Origin: Smittia aterrima
Taxonomy: Eukaryota > Arthropoda > Insecta > Diptera > Chironomidae
Assembly (NCBI GenBank): GCA_033063855.1
Contig: CP093831.1
Span: 17,174,001-17,238,000, forward strand
Reading direction: 5' to 3'
DNA length: 64,000 nucleotides
Shown: positions 25,465 through 37,352 of the stretch, piece by piece
How the letters are laid out: each line of letters opens with the position of its first letter
Position numbering within the stretch: the stretch's first letter is position 1
Notes under the pieces: model-generated
Databases searched by the model: none
What the model was told of the DNA's origin: nothing
What the model saw: the letters and a program-made list of their open reading frames with translations, nothing else
Position numbers and translations under genes: made by a program

Positions 25465-26160
25465 TTAGTCTCGAATGAAAACGAATTCGTTATAATGATT
25501 CCATCGATTTTCTTCGGAATCAACTCCAGGCTTAAGATCGCCAGACGATCCAGATGTGCCTGAGCCGCAACTTCCTGCTAAGCGGAATCCATTCTCCTGA
25601 AGCATATCAAATGCTTGCTCAATGAAAGTATGCTTTAAGAAGAACCGCGACGTGTATCGGTCAGGGCCACCATGATCGGGATCTCGTGACTCATTCAATG
25701 TATCACCAAACACTTCACGACAAATTGCTACACGACCGCAGATTAACAAACGCGAAAGCTTCCTGAACTTGACATCAGCCAATCCATCTTTTCCAAATTG
25801 AAAACTGCCACGGTATCCGACTGTAACGCAACCAGGCTGTCGACTCTCGGCCAGCTGATTGAGAGTTTTCGTCAAGCCTTGTAATCGAAAATGTTCGGCT
25901 TCCTTCTTGAGACGTTCGCTCTCACGGAATCCATCCGGTAATGATATGGCTGAGTCCCTTAAGTAATCCAAAATGTAGCGAAACAAAACACCATCCCGGT
26001 CAATGAAAACACGTCCTTTGGCATCTTTGGTCACGTCGCTTGCTTTCCCCGAGAAGATTTCGTGGAGTAATGTGTTTGGCTCACTAAGGAGAGTTTTAAG
26101 TTTTGTTGTGTAGTGAACTCCGCCAACGTTCAGCTCGAGAATAGCCGGAAAGTCACTCAT
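25465..26160 (-). CDS. Ktl: KCTD8/12/16-like BTB protein
   Basis: Single-exon gene of 231 residues. Residues about 5-105 form a T1/BTB tetramerisation domain (ELNVGGVHY, GRVFIDRDGVLFRYILDYLRD). Residues about 120-230 match the H1 domain specific to the KCTD8/12/16 group (TVGYRGSFQFGKDG, GDTLNESRDPD, RYTSRFFLKHTF, NEFVFIRD). In vertebrates these proteins are auxiliary subunits of GABA-B receptors and bind G-beta-gamma; the Drosophila relative is the Kctd12-like gene. The linker between the domains is much shorter than in vertebrate KCTD12. The ATG at 26160 is chosen because the longer open frame begins only with TTG codons and the family's LNVGG strand follows about ten residues later. A TATA-like GATATTATATAC lies near 26369-26380 on this strand. 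The gene is isolated in about 19 kb of non-coding DNA. Confidence 0.92.
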   Translation of the reverse strand: MSDFPAILELNVGGVHYTTKLKTLLSEPNTLLHEIFSGKASDVTKDAKGRVFIDRDGVLFRYILDYLRDSAISLPDGFRESERLKKEAEHFRLQGLTKTLNQLAESRQPGCVTVGYRGSFQFGKDGLADVKFRKLSRLLICGRVAICREVFGDTLNESRDPDHGGPDRYTSRFFLKHTFIEQAFDMLQENGFRLAGSCGSGTSGSSGDLKPGVDSEENRWNHYNEFVFIRD

Positions 26161-26861
26161 TTTGATTCGTTCAAGTCTCTCAAATTCACACAAGAAATTT
26201 ATTTATTTGGTTTCTGTCCCTTTTTCCCTTTGAAAGGACCCTTTGCCTTCCGTGTGAACCCTTTAATTCCTTCTAAGCGTCTCTTCTTCTTGACTTAGAT
26301 TTGCATCGCAATTTTTCCTCGTTCGCCTTTCACTTCCACACGAAATCTCGTTCTTTTATTTTTTTTTTGTATATAATATCGCACACACCACGATAAAGAA
26401 TTCCTGTATACTTATGCTTGCTTTCTTTTCGCGTTTGTGCCGAAAAGGGAGAAATTGAATGAAAAGCTGAATATCACTGAAGACTATGAGTGCAACAGTG
26501 AGTTGATTGAGAAAGCAAGCAAGCAAATGCTAATGAGACTTCGATGACTTTTCCTTCTAACAACTGTGAATTGTCTATGATGGATGCTGATAATTTTATT
26601 TCTGCGGATTAATAACTAGAAGCAATCGCGCCTTATTCGCAACTAATTTCGATAGAAGTGAAAATTTTCCTCCGTTTGAAGAAATCTTTTTCGAGATTCT
26701 CCGTTGACTCTTTCTACGCATGTGTGACACGAAGCTTTCTCGTTTAACCGCCACGAGAATGAGAGCGAGCGTAGAAGTTGCAGTAACTTTACAATTTTCT
26801 GGTCGTTTGTTACAAGCTACAAACACCAGAAACTAGCGGGAGAAATGTTCGGCTCCACCAC

Positions 26862-26882
26862 GAGAGAGAGAGAGAGAGAGAG
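26862..26882. repeat. (GA)n microsatellite
   Basis: Uninterrupted GA dinucleotide run of about ten units, roughly 700 bases upstream of the KCTD-like start codon. GA runs of this kind are targets of GAGA-factor in flies, so a promoter role is possible but unproven. Confidence 0.85.
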
Positions 26883-29800
26883 CGGGTCGACGTCGGGAAG
26901 AAGATGATGTGTTGCTTTCACTTCCATCATCAACATGTTTTACTGTGTGCAAGCGCACAGTTCTCGCTTCACAGCTTGAGAATAGCCGAGATATGAGGAA
27001 GGAAAGAAAATTTCTCTTCACTGCTGATTTTACTCGCTCGCTCGCTTGTCTGCCCATCATGCGCAGCATCCCGATCCGATCAATAATTTGTCGTAGGCTT
27101 ACGTTGTGTTCATGAAATATTCGAACTACGCTTCGCTTCTTTTCATCCAACTCTCCATGTCGGGAAGTTTCATCGGTCTGAATCTGTCAAGAAATGCCGT
27201 TTCCGATCGAAAAGCTTTCAAGCTTTCATGTCCCATTATGCGAACATTAGCTTCTTCTTATGTGCTCGCAAGGAAATGAAGAGAAAGTAAATATTCGTCT
27301 GTATACATTGTCGACATATGTGCGAAGTGCGTGTATGGAAATGTTGGATTGTCGAAAGGCAAAGGCTCTTCGGGGACATGGAATATGCCACCAGCTATTG
27401 ATTGCCGCTTTCTTTGCCTTGTTTGCTATGTACTCTAATGATAAAAGAGGAACAGCTTTCTGAGGCGATAAATAAATTGATTAAAGTCAAAGCAGGGGCA
27501 ACCGACGACAATTCCTTTTTATCTTTTCCGATTCTTCTTTTTCAGTAAACAAATTATGCAGCACCGTTCATTGAGCCGTGACACACACGAGCACAATTCA
27601 GCGAACTCGAATCTTCCACCGTGTGCTAGCAAGTTATGAATTAAAGTATTTGCTTGTTGGTGAAAATCGAAGGGGAAAAGCTTTTATTTTTGAAACCCTT
27701 TACCCGCATAAAGCGAGAAAGCGAACAAGCTTTTTGCATAATTGAATAAAAAGGAAACATTAAGCTAACTCTTTTGAAAGCGGTTCCTCGAACATTCAGT
27801 TCACATCATTGTCAAGCCGAGGGAGAAGGGAATTCGTTGGCATTATGCGTGCTACTTATATACTTTTGTGGTATGAGAGAAATCAGCAGGTGATTGAAGC
27901 TTTTATCTCCTTGACGACCTATCGCAAAATAGTTATGGTTATGAACATATAATAATAGAACTTTAAGCTTCTACCTCAACTAAAAGTTGGGCAAGACTTT
28001 GATCTGCTCTGAATTTAAATATTTCTATCTTTCCAACTTCAAATCGGTAAACTGTTGTTGAGGTAAGGAAACCGTTTCCTTTATGTGAATAAAGTTTAAT
28101 TGAGTTTAGATCATGAAAAGAAAAAGAAACTTTTTGTAGCACATAAGCGGTCTCTCACTCGAGGGCTCGAGGGAGGAGACGAATAAAGAAATTGAAGAAG
28201 CCGGCTTAACAGCTGGCAAATGACTATAACATTCGGCTGCACATAAAAACCAGATGATAGCAACCTCTTCAGTCTCAAGCAGGAAAAAGTTGTCAAACAC
28301 AATACACGAAGTGGATTAGACGTTTCGTAAGTCTTTGATGTCGTTGGTACCAACGGTTTCCTCCCTTAAAAGTTATTGAGGTCACATCCGATTTAAAATT
28401 TAATTCCTTTTAATACGACGCGATATCAAACTTTGCCCGAAACAATTTTCGAATTGTGCTGACGATAGCAGAGAAGGATGAAATCTGAAATCTTTTTTTA
28501 ATGCGGTAAAGTTGTCACGAGAGTGAAGTTCGTTTTGTGCCGAATCACTGCCTGTCTTCACATTTCAGATTTCTGTTTTTCTCTCGCTCGGCGTGGGCTG
28601 GCGCAAATGGAACGAGATGAGGAGAAATAAGCTTTGATGGAGAAAATTAGACGATGAATGTTATTGGGGAATCGATAAAATGAATGCTTTGCCAATTTAT
28701 CAGTTCCATCTAATTGAATTAATTAGCTCGATTCGTCTGTTTGGTTGACTGTGAACTGAACTCATGCGAGCTTCTATAACGCCATGACTCTTTTGAAGTA
28801 ATCACACATGAACCGATATTTGCTGGGGTCGTGAAATGAGTTTGGGGAAAAAAGTTTTCCAGTTAAAAGCTTTCACGTCAGTCCCGAACTAAAACTCGCT
28901 TAAATTTCGGTACAAATTGATCTTCATGCGATGGAGAGTGAGTCAAAGGGACCAACATTTCAGACTCTAAATGGAGAAAGCTCTCGAAAAATAACAAATT
29001 CGACACGACACTCATTTTTATTCAGAAAATTCTTCAGAGACACATTTTCGGCCGAGCAAACAAAAACTGAAACTTTTTTCATTTATAAAACTTTTTATTT
29101 CCGAGTCGAGCCATGACAGCGCTAAGAGAAAGCAGAAATTGATTTAAATTTTGTCCAATTTAATCCTAGCGAACGACGTATTTATGGTGAATTATGATCT
29201 GCCATAAAGTTTTAGTTTCGTTTTGTGACATAAATTGAGAGTAATGAGCAAGAACATCGAGACTGAGAGTTTGAAAGACTTTTTATGTTGAAAAAAGTTT
29301 TCCCCGAGTTGCTATTAGAGCTTTTTTATTATTATTTCGAGTCGATGCTGCACTTTTTTTGAACTTTTTGAAGTTAAATTGGACGAGAGGATAAAGTTCT
29401 GCGACACCAGTTAATTTAAGTGTCAAGATGCTTGAATCGTGTTGCTTCCATTGGAAAAGAGTGACAATTAAACGTTTAAGCTTTGAACCTTTCGATTTCC
29501 CTTTTTGCCTTTCCCTTCCGTTAAACAATTTTCGGCTGAACTGTCTCTCGTGATTTATTCGTTTAAATCTTCAAAACTGTTCTTGCCTTGATAGAAAGAT
29601 TACAGTTTCGATTCCCCTAGACGGAGCAACCCAAGCGCAAGAAAGTCCTAGACGTGTAAACATGGGTCGACCTCATAATTCAAAACCGTTTGCTCGCACT
29701 TCGAGTAGAACAAGTTTGATAACTGAAGCTTCGAGTTGTGCAAGCGAGGTCTCCTCTCGCTTGAGCAATTTACGATAACAAAACGGAAACACGTCAATGA

Positions 29801-30422
29801 CAAACTTTTAATTAAACTTGATACAAGCTCAAATTGTCTTTGTTTGATTTACTACAACTTTTGTCTAATCTCTGTTCTTTATTTTTAATTAGTTTTATTT
29901 TTAACGTCTATCCTTCTCATTCTTTTCATTTTCGGTTATTGGGAATCTGCTTCAATGTCATCATGTACGTATTGTACAATCGATTCATTCTATGAATTAT
30001 TGTGGCTTTTGGTCAAAATAGAAATCCTCTTTTAGTCATGATCTACACGTCACTTTCGAAATCCATCAGTCTCATTGGATCTGCGGTGTTGGCTTTTCGT
30101 TTAATCTCCAGCTCGAGGTAAGTGACGTGTGAGTTTGTAGATTTTCTCTAGAACATTGAAATCATGCATAAAAGTTATTTCAACTTTGTTCGACGATTAG
30201 AAAATCCCTCCAGGTATTCACGAAACTATTTTCATCGTTCAGTTCATGCCACATAAATTGAAAGGATTCGAATAAGTGAACTCAATTCAATTTGAGTGTA
30301 ATAATCTCAGAATCTGTGAAATTTCAAAGCAATATTATTCAGATATTAATCATGGAAATTTATTCCCTTAAGCCAACAGCTAATGAAACTGATTTATATT
30401 AATTCTCAGTAATTTAACCTCT

Positions 30423-30445
30423 AGAGAGAAAGAGAGAGAGAGAGA
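30423..30445. repeat. Interrupted (GA)n microsatellite
   Basis: AG dinucleotide run broken by one AAA. No gene is next to it. Confidence 0.75.
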
Positions 30446-32773
30446 CGTGAATTGCTATAAATAATTTATTGACAATATTGATGCTCAAATTGCATCGAAA
30501 TATATCGCTCCTTCCGTTCCGACAATTTTATTCGCACATAATTTAAAAGCAGTGAAGCTTTTTCAAGTGGGGGAGGAATAAATTCGCAAAGAAATTCTTC
30601 TCTCGTCTCTTCCGAGGAATCAGATAGTTCAATACTGAAAGTACTTCCACTGCACGTTCAGTCGATTATCCTTCTGTTTGCTTTCTTTTCATGCTTTTGG
30701 GGATTTTCATACGAATTGAGAAAATCATGTTTGAGTATCTCCTTCAAAGAGGATGAAAAGCGTTTCAATAAGTTCGTCATTGAACTGCTTCATTCTTGTA
30801 TTCTTTCGGGGGTGCAAATAAAAAAAACTCTCGAGAGCTATTTGAAGAACACCGTCATTGGCTCCCACTGCGACTACTTTTGTCGTCCGCTTGTTTGTCT
30901 ATTACAGTCAAGCTGAATTATCTCGAATGTTTGCTATGCAATTTCCATTTGGCACTTTTATTTCTTTGTTCAAACTACACGCAGTTCGCTTTATACGTTT
31001 GCATATTCAATTTCGAGCTTTCATTCCCCGAGGAGAGAATGGAACTTCAGATATCAAAAGCACTTGTCGGGTTCCCATGTCAATCTCAACTGAATTAGAT
31101 CTATATTAAATGAAACTTTTATTTTGTTCTACCTGACGTTCAAAAGTTTTCATTTAAAAGAAAAAAGATTGAGAGTCAAAAGCAAACTCGAAATTTCATT
31201 CGTTATCTTCATCAGAAGATTGGACGGGTCTCTTAATTTTGTGACTATCCTAGTTCATATCATGTCGTCATAAATTTAAAGAACCCTCATTCAAACAAGG
31301 CCCAGAACTCATTCGAAGTTTATCGTCGTAATCTACAGTAGTTTACAAAGAGAAGAAATGAGATAAGATAAAATTAAAATGAGTCAACGTATTTGTCTAT
31401 TCCTTTAGTCGACACTTAAGCAGTCACGTCAAGTCCTTATTTCTCGAGCGACAGTTTAATTTCGCTTCTTACTCTGGAATTCATTAGCAATTCAACTCCG
31501 CTCGAAGTTTAAGTACAATCAGAATTCGTAAATATTTGTCTTCGTCTCATTTCGTTCTCGGCTCACAATCTGCCAACTTTGCCAGTCTGATCAGAATTGG
31601 TCAAAGCTCATTTCATGCCTTTTTCTGTTCCTAAAAAAATTCTATAAAACGGTCGAGCAAACAAGAATCTCATCTACAGGCAAAACGGAATGTTCAGATA
31701 GAAAATGGAAAGAACTTGCTTTGGGCTAACTGAGTTTAATTGAATGTTTAGCTTTCATTTATTTTTATCTCTCATTGGCTCAGCCATCGCAGCGTCACAT
31801 AAAATAAAATCGATGAAACGAAATTATTTTCTGCAGCTGTTTGTGTTCGGAGGATGACTCGACGAATTCGACTCTACTGATAACAAATTGCCTAAAAGTC
31901 TTCTAATCTCCGCACTGAACTTTGAAATTCGTTTCAAGTGCGATGACTCGCTTCTTTCAGTAAATTGTTTGAAGCTTCTCGCAGTGCAAAATCAGTCGTT
32001 CGTGTGAAAAGTAAAATATTTTCGATTCTCCTAAAACAAACTGTGAGTTGAATTTATTTATTCCCGATGAGATCTAGAAGTGTGATTGATAACTAAGGGA
32101 ATACAGAAATAAGCTTCTTCAATCGAATCTGAACTTAGCGGGAGAGGAAAAAGTTAATAAGCATTCATCTCAGCCACGAATTTATTCGCCTCTTTATTAC
32201 CCAACCGTCAACTGATTGATTTATGATCTCGGCATGGAAATGAAAAGCAACGGAAGCGCAGCGAGTTGGGAAATACGAAGCCGAGAACAGAGATAATAGA
32301 GCGGAAAGGCAGTCATAACGCTAGGCAACATAAAAGAAGAAGCGGAAAAACTCTCTTGTGTTGAAAAATGTTTTGAAAACATTCCGTTTTCCACTTTATA
32401 ATTTATGCGGAGAAAAAGATAAATAAGCCTTGGCATAGAGGAGTGGGAGTAAATTGCCTGCGATGAGATTTTTCACTCTATCTGATGTAGAAAATGAAGT
32501 TACAGAAGGAAAATCCTTCGCCAAGGAAAAAATAAATGCGAAAAGTTTTTCATTCACAAGGTGCACGCTGAGTGTTGAAGCTTCTCGAGTCTTTTAACCG
32601 CGAATAGAGAGAAAGATGAAAAAACAATAAAGCTATCCTATCGTTTGAGCTCTCGCCTCGAACGGATGCCTCCTTTCTTCTTTTGATTTATATGCAAATC
32701 TTGGATTACATGCAGCATAAGAAAATCATTTTGAATAAAATTTCCATTTTTCTTTTTGTTTCTTTGCAGCGTC

Positions 32774-35700
32774 ATGGCAGCAGCAAATCAAGGCAATCCA
32801 GAAACCGCTCAGTCGGTTTATGAGTTTAACGTAAAAGACATCAAAGGGAATGATGTGAGCTTGGAAAAATATCGTGGCCACGTTCTCATTATCGTTAACG
32901 TTGCTTCCAAGTGTGGCTACACCGCTAAGCACTACGCTGAATTGAACGAGCTCTATGATCAGTATGCTGAGTCTAAAGGTAAAAGCTTGTTGTTGGTTTA
33001 AAATTGCATGATAAACGGTTGAGTTACGAGTATTCAAGTATTATTTTCCATGACATCCGCCAGAACAAATCGCGTGCGCGTTCAATCGAAATTCAATGCT
33101 CTTACCTCCCTCTTCCTCAAACGTAATCCTAACAAAAGATGCTGTCGAAAGAAAAGTCTAATCGCATTGTGCCAGGTGCGAACAACGATATTATCATCGC
33201 GTCTTCTGATAAACTTCCTAACTCGTGCTACCTGTCGAATTTGCTTGTTTGTTTGCACTTCATTTTACACACGATACTGAACGAAAATTTATTCACTTAT
33301 TCAAAGTCTATTTGTTCATTCAGACTTGATCTTCGTATTTGAATAAGAAAATTCGTTTCATTCTCTTAATTATGCATCGACAATGAAATTTGATTCGGTT
33401 AAACATTCTTTCGTGCTAGAGAAATTATATTACAAAATAATTCCACGAAAGCTGTCGTTGATTTTATTTCATGCGAAAGGCTTTTATTATAATTCGTTGC
33501 ATGATAATCGCTTTATACGACTGTTCTTTTACGACACCAACGCTCATAAATCCCGCGATTTGGTAAAGTTCAGCTGTGGACTCAGATATGAAACATCTGA
33601 CTCCCTTCTGTAAGATTCTAAAATTTTAAAAACAGCTCTACCTCGCCCGGGAGAATTTCGCATCCATGAAAAAATAAATTTTTAACGAAAAATGAATCTC
33701 AGAGTAAGAGAGAGAGACAGGAACAAGCGAGTTTCTCTGTGTTCGAAGAAAGTTCCAAATTTATCTGTTTCACATTTTCCTAACTCAATAAAAAGTCGTT
33801 TCAACGATAACGAAGAAATAACATTAAAGCTCAAGAGTTCATGAAGACTCAGCGATTTAAATCAAACGATGCTAGATTCATTCCTGCGTATGACGAGTTT
33901 TAATTTTGCCCTCACCGGTGAACGACATAAAAAATTGCTTCTTTCAAATATTACAAGCTTTGCGATATAAATCACCAGCATCATCATCATTATGACGGCG
34001 TCGAGTGGAAACGATGAAGCGTGAATTCATCATAGCGAAAACGATTTTCATTTGCCGGCGGGGTACAGTGAACACCTGAAGCGAGTTATTTGAACAAAGG
34101 AGCAAAGCGCTTCCGGAGCAAAACTTCTTCAGGCTGATTGCGAGAAAAAGCTTCGGTGTTTGCTTAAAGAGTTTTTCATATTCTTCGCTCATCGTTCCCT
34201 TAAATTGAACTCATTTTTCACATTGAATAATTTTGTCGTGTTTCGCGTCTCATTTACTTTTTGTTGCTGAGAAATCTCTTCGTTTTTCTTTACTAAATTG
34301 TCATTTTCCGGGGAGACAGGAAGAAGAAAATTGTTTTGGGTAGATAAGTTGCAGAGATTTATCAACCGAGTTTCATTTCTTGCTTTTTCTCATAATTTTG
34401 AATGTGTTTTGAGTGAGCTTTGTTATGATTTACTTTTGCTTAGTGAAAGATTGTCTCTTTGTAACTTTGAGGTTTCTCACTTGACAGGTCTTCGCGTACT
34501 CGCTTTTCCTTGTGATCAGTTTAATCATCAGGAGCCAGGCAACTCTGAAGAGATTCAATGTTTCGCTCGTGATCGCAAAGTCCAATTTGACTTATTCGAG
34601 AAGATCGATATCAACGGAAAAGATGCTCATCCATTGTGGGTTTTCTTGAAGAAGCAACAAGGAGGAATGCTCTTTGACGCTATCAAATGGAATTTCACCA
34701 AATTCATTGTCGACAAGGAGGGAAAGCCAGTTGAACGTCATGCGCCAACAACTTCACCAAAACAGATGAATCTCGAAAAGTACTTTTAAGTCGATCGTCA
34801 ACATCGTCATTGTTGCTAAAGTTTGATGAAACTTTGCCAAAGATAATTCAAGAATAAAACGTTGGAGGAAAAGTTAACGAGTTTTCTTTTTATCTGTGAG
34901 AAATTTTCTTCGTACCGTAATAAAAGTCAAAAGTCTACTAGCGAACTTTCTCGGCTAAAGCAGGTGCAGACAAGAATTCTAAATTCTTCAATGTCAATCG
35001 ACACCTCCACTCAACAGCCACACCAACAAAGCTGCGATTAACAACAAAAAGCTTTTTTTTTATAGATTTCTGCTTACCGAAGTGAAATTCTTTTAGAACA
35101 AAAAGGAGATTTCTCTGTTACCGAATATAAAGCGAAAGGTCTTTAAAAGCAAGAAAGATAAAAGCTTATTTAGAGTCGACGTCGAATAGAAGCATGCTTA
35201 AGCAATTAAACATAAATAAAAGTTTGAACGTTTTTGCACGCGGAGCCGGCTTCGCAATTAAAGTACAATATTCCCGGCGAATCTTTTACGATCACCTTTT
35301 TTAATTACTCGACACGTTCTGCCAATCCGTCGTCGTCGTCCTTTTCCCGCAAGGGAAGTGCGAGCTGAGAAAACAAAAAATTAAACTTTATCGGAAAGGT
35401 TCATCAGAATTCAATTAATCACTGAGCGGGAAAACGTAAAATTCAGTTCCTGAAGTTACTTTGAAGCTTGACACAAAGTGAGTTATCGAGCGACTCGGGG
35501 CATTCGCGATTTATTTTGCGATCGACTCAATTATTAATGACCCGCAAGTTCAAAGAGGAAAAGTGTCGCTTTAGAAAAAAGTCTTTCTCGTTCCAAAGTT
35601 AGATTAAAAATAAATCCTGCTTGTCGCGGAAAAAAACTCAAATATTCTCCGAATTTGTTCTGGTGGATTACTGCTGAGACGATTACGCTGCAAGCTCGAG

Positions 35701-36097
35701 CAGAAAAATCGTAACAGCTTTCATGATTTATTATCCAATTTATTCAATATGTTCGTTTCGTTTCCCCGCAGGTTTACGTATTCTCGCCTTTCCATGTAAC
35801 CAATTCGGTCACCAGGAACCTGGCGATGCTGAAGAGATTCAATGCTTTGCAAAGGACCATAAGGTTAACTTCGACTTGTTTGAGAAAATTGACGTCAACG
35901 GAAAGGACTCTCATCCGTTGTACAAGTACTTGAAGAAGGAGCAAGGTGGGACTTTGTTTGATGCCATCAAGTGGAACTTCACAAAGTTCATTGTTGACAA
36001 GAATGGAAAGCCTGTCGAACGTTATGCTCCAACAACCTCGCCAAAAGAAATGCTCAAGACGTTGGAGAAATATTTCGACACCAAGAGCGAATTGTAA
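32774..36097 (+). CDS. PHGPx: PHGPx-type glutathione peroxidase, two alternative 3' exons
   Basis: Peroxidase of the GPx4/PHGPx family that reduces lipid and hydrogen peroxides. The first coding exon 32774-32978 (68 codons, ends in phase 1) holds the peroxidatic cysteine in NVASKCGYT; the codon is TGT, so this is the cysteine form and not a selenoprotein. It can splice to exon a (34488-34789, 168-residue protein) or exon b (35772-36097, 176-residue protein). Both carry the FPC-QF--QEPG glutamine region, the WNFTKF Trp-Asn pair and a cysteine in IQCFA at the place of the resolving cysteine of thioredoxin-dependent GPx enzymes. The start has a short upstream tail after a splice acceptor, so further 5' exons exist outside the coding part. 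An independent first exon for copy b was looked for and not found. Confidence 0.88.
34488..34789 (+). other. PHGPx: PHGPx alternative terminal exon a
   Basis: Complete second coding exon with good acceptor (TTGACAG) and its own stop. Relative to exon b it has FPCDQFNHQEPG in place of FPCNQFGHQEPG and lacks three residues near the C-terminus (SPKQMNLEKYF). The N-to-D and G-to-N changes fall next to the catalytic glutamine. An AATAAA follows at 34853-34858, so the exon can act as a true terminal exon. Confidence 0.85.
34853..34858 (+). terminator. Polyadenylation signal after PHGPx exon a
   Basis: AATAAA 64 bases beyond the stop of exon a and well before exon b. It supports use of exon a as an independent 3' end. 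Confidence 0.65.
35772..36097 (+). other. PHGPx: PHGPx alternative terminal exon b
   Basis: Second copy of the terminal exon, with a CCCCGCAG acceptor. It keeps the consensus FPCNQFGHQEPG and the full C-terminus SPKEMLKTLEKYF, so it looks like the ancestral version. AATAAA-like strings occur about 290 bases downstream in an AT-rich tract near 36386. Confidence 0.85.
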
Positions 36098-37352
36098 ACG
36101 AACAAAACTTTGATCACATTTTACTTTTCTTTCTTTATTTTATCTCTTCTTTGTCTGCGAAAAAAGTTTTACTTCAAATGTTGAACATAAAACGTAGAAT
36201 TTTAATTTCCATGTCTCACGAACCGAGCTCTAATTGCTACAGAGCGACTCATCAAGAGTAGTTAAATCGAAATGACGGTGGGATTGGTATGAGCCCGCGC
36301 AAATTGCAATTAAGCAAATATTTCCACAATCATTAATTAACTGATGGTCAGTGCGGGTTTATCACATTGCTGTTCAATTGAAGTGAAAAATAAATAAAAA
36401 TATTTCCCAGGATTTTCTCGTTTGCAATTTTTATTCAATTAGCAGCAATCTCATTTCCTTTCCAGGACGAAACTGCTTTTTGAATCGACTCAAATTAATA
36501 ATCAATATCAGTTTGTTTTCAATGTTCCGTTTGCGAAGCGATGAGGCGAAGAGAAATTTATGAGGCGCTCTAATTAATATAAATTAGGTTCCAACTTGTG
36601 AGCGGAATGCGAAATAAAAATATTTCTGCTATTTCAAATCGTCACGAAAAAACACTCTTCTCTAGACGGACGTCGCTCAAATCATCAAAAACATCACTCG
36701 CTTGTGACTTTTTTTTGTGCATCAAACTCAGGCGAGATTTTTCATTCCTTCGCTTGAAGTGTTGACAGTTTTCGAATCAAGTCCATGTTTTCGTTGAAAG
36801 CTCCTAGAACAACAGCTGCTGTCACTGTCCTCTCGTCCTCCCTACAGTGTCCGCTTAATTAAACTCCAATAGATGAGCGTTGTTCGTTCTCACTCTCTTT
36901 TGCTTTGTTCATGATATGAATAAATTAATGTCATGTTTTGTGCTTGGAAAAAAATATCCGCAAGGATGAAAGTTGTGCTTGGAATTTTTGATAAGCAAAC
37001 GAGTTGCAATTATTCATTTTAGGTCGCATTTCTATTTTGTTGGGTTTATTTTAATATCAGATCCGGGAGCTCCAAGCAAAAAAAACTCTTGATTTATTTA
37101 TTCATTTGTTTCTCGGACTCAAATGCACGCCACATGGCGTAATAGTTTTTTGCGGGCAGGAAGGAGCAGACTTTTTTGTTTTAACGTGTCCGAGCACAAT
37201 CGCAAACAATAATTCGAAGGGAAAACTTTAACGACTTAAATTCCGGAGGCAAATTTTCTATCTCGATCGAGAGTGGAAAAGAAAACTCATTAGAAATTAA
37301 ATTCCAAACATTTATTGCAAAATTTGCGAAGCTACATTCAGTTGTTCTCCAT
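36098..37352. other. Intergenic region between PHGPx and KaiR-A
   Basis: Convergent 3' ends of PHGPx exon b and KaiR-A. AATAAA on the minus strand at 37316-37311 lies 37 bases beyond the KaiR-A stop. Nothing else is recognised. Confidence 0.5.

Larger units (their letters stand above)
26161..32773. other. Region between the KCTD-like gene and PHGPx, no coding gene recognised
   Basis: Contains the upstream region of the KCTD-like gene (minus strand) and the upstream region of PHGPx. The PHGPx start codon sits four bases after a splice acceptor (ag at 32768-32769), so at least one non-coding or alternative 5' exon must lie here, but I could not place it. Two GA microsatellites are present. The open frames are short and without domains. 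Confidence 0.45.

Noticed and set aside
26161..26193. Longer start for the KCTD-like protein
   Set aside because: The longer frame begins with TTG, not ATG; the first ATG is at 26160.
34298..34487. Extra N-terminal coding upstream of PHGPx exon a
   Set aside because: It is the intron read through in frame; a good acceptor at 34486-34487 and the shared family start at GLR place the exon start at 34488.
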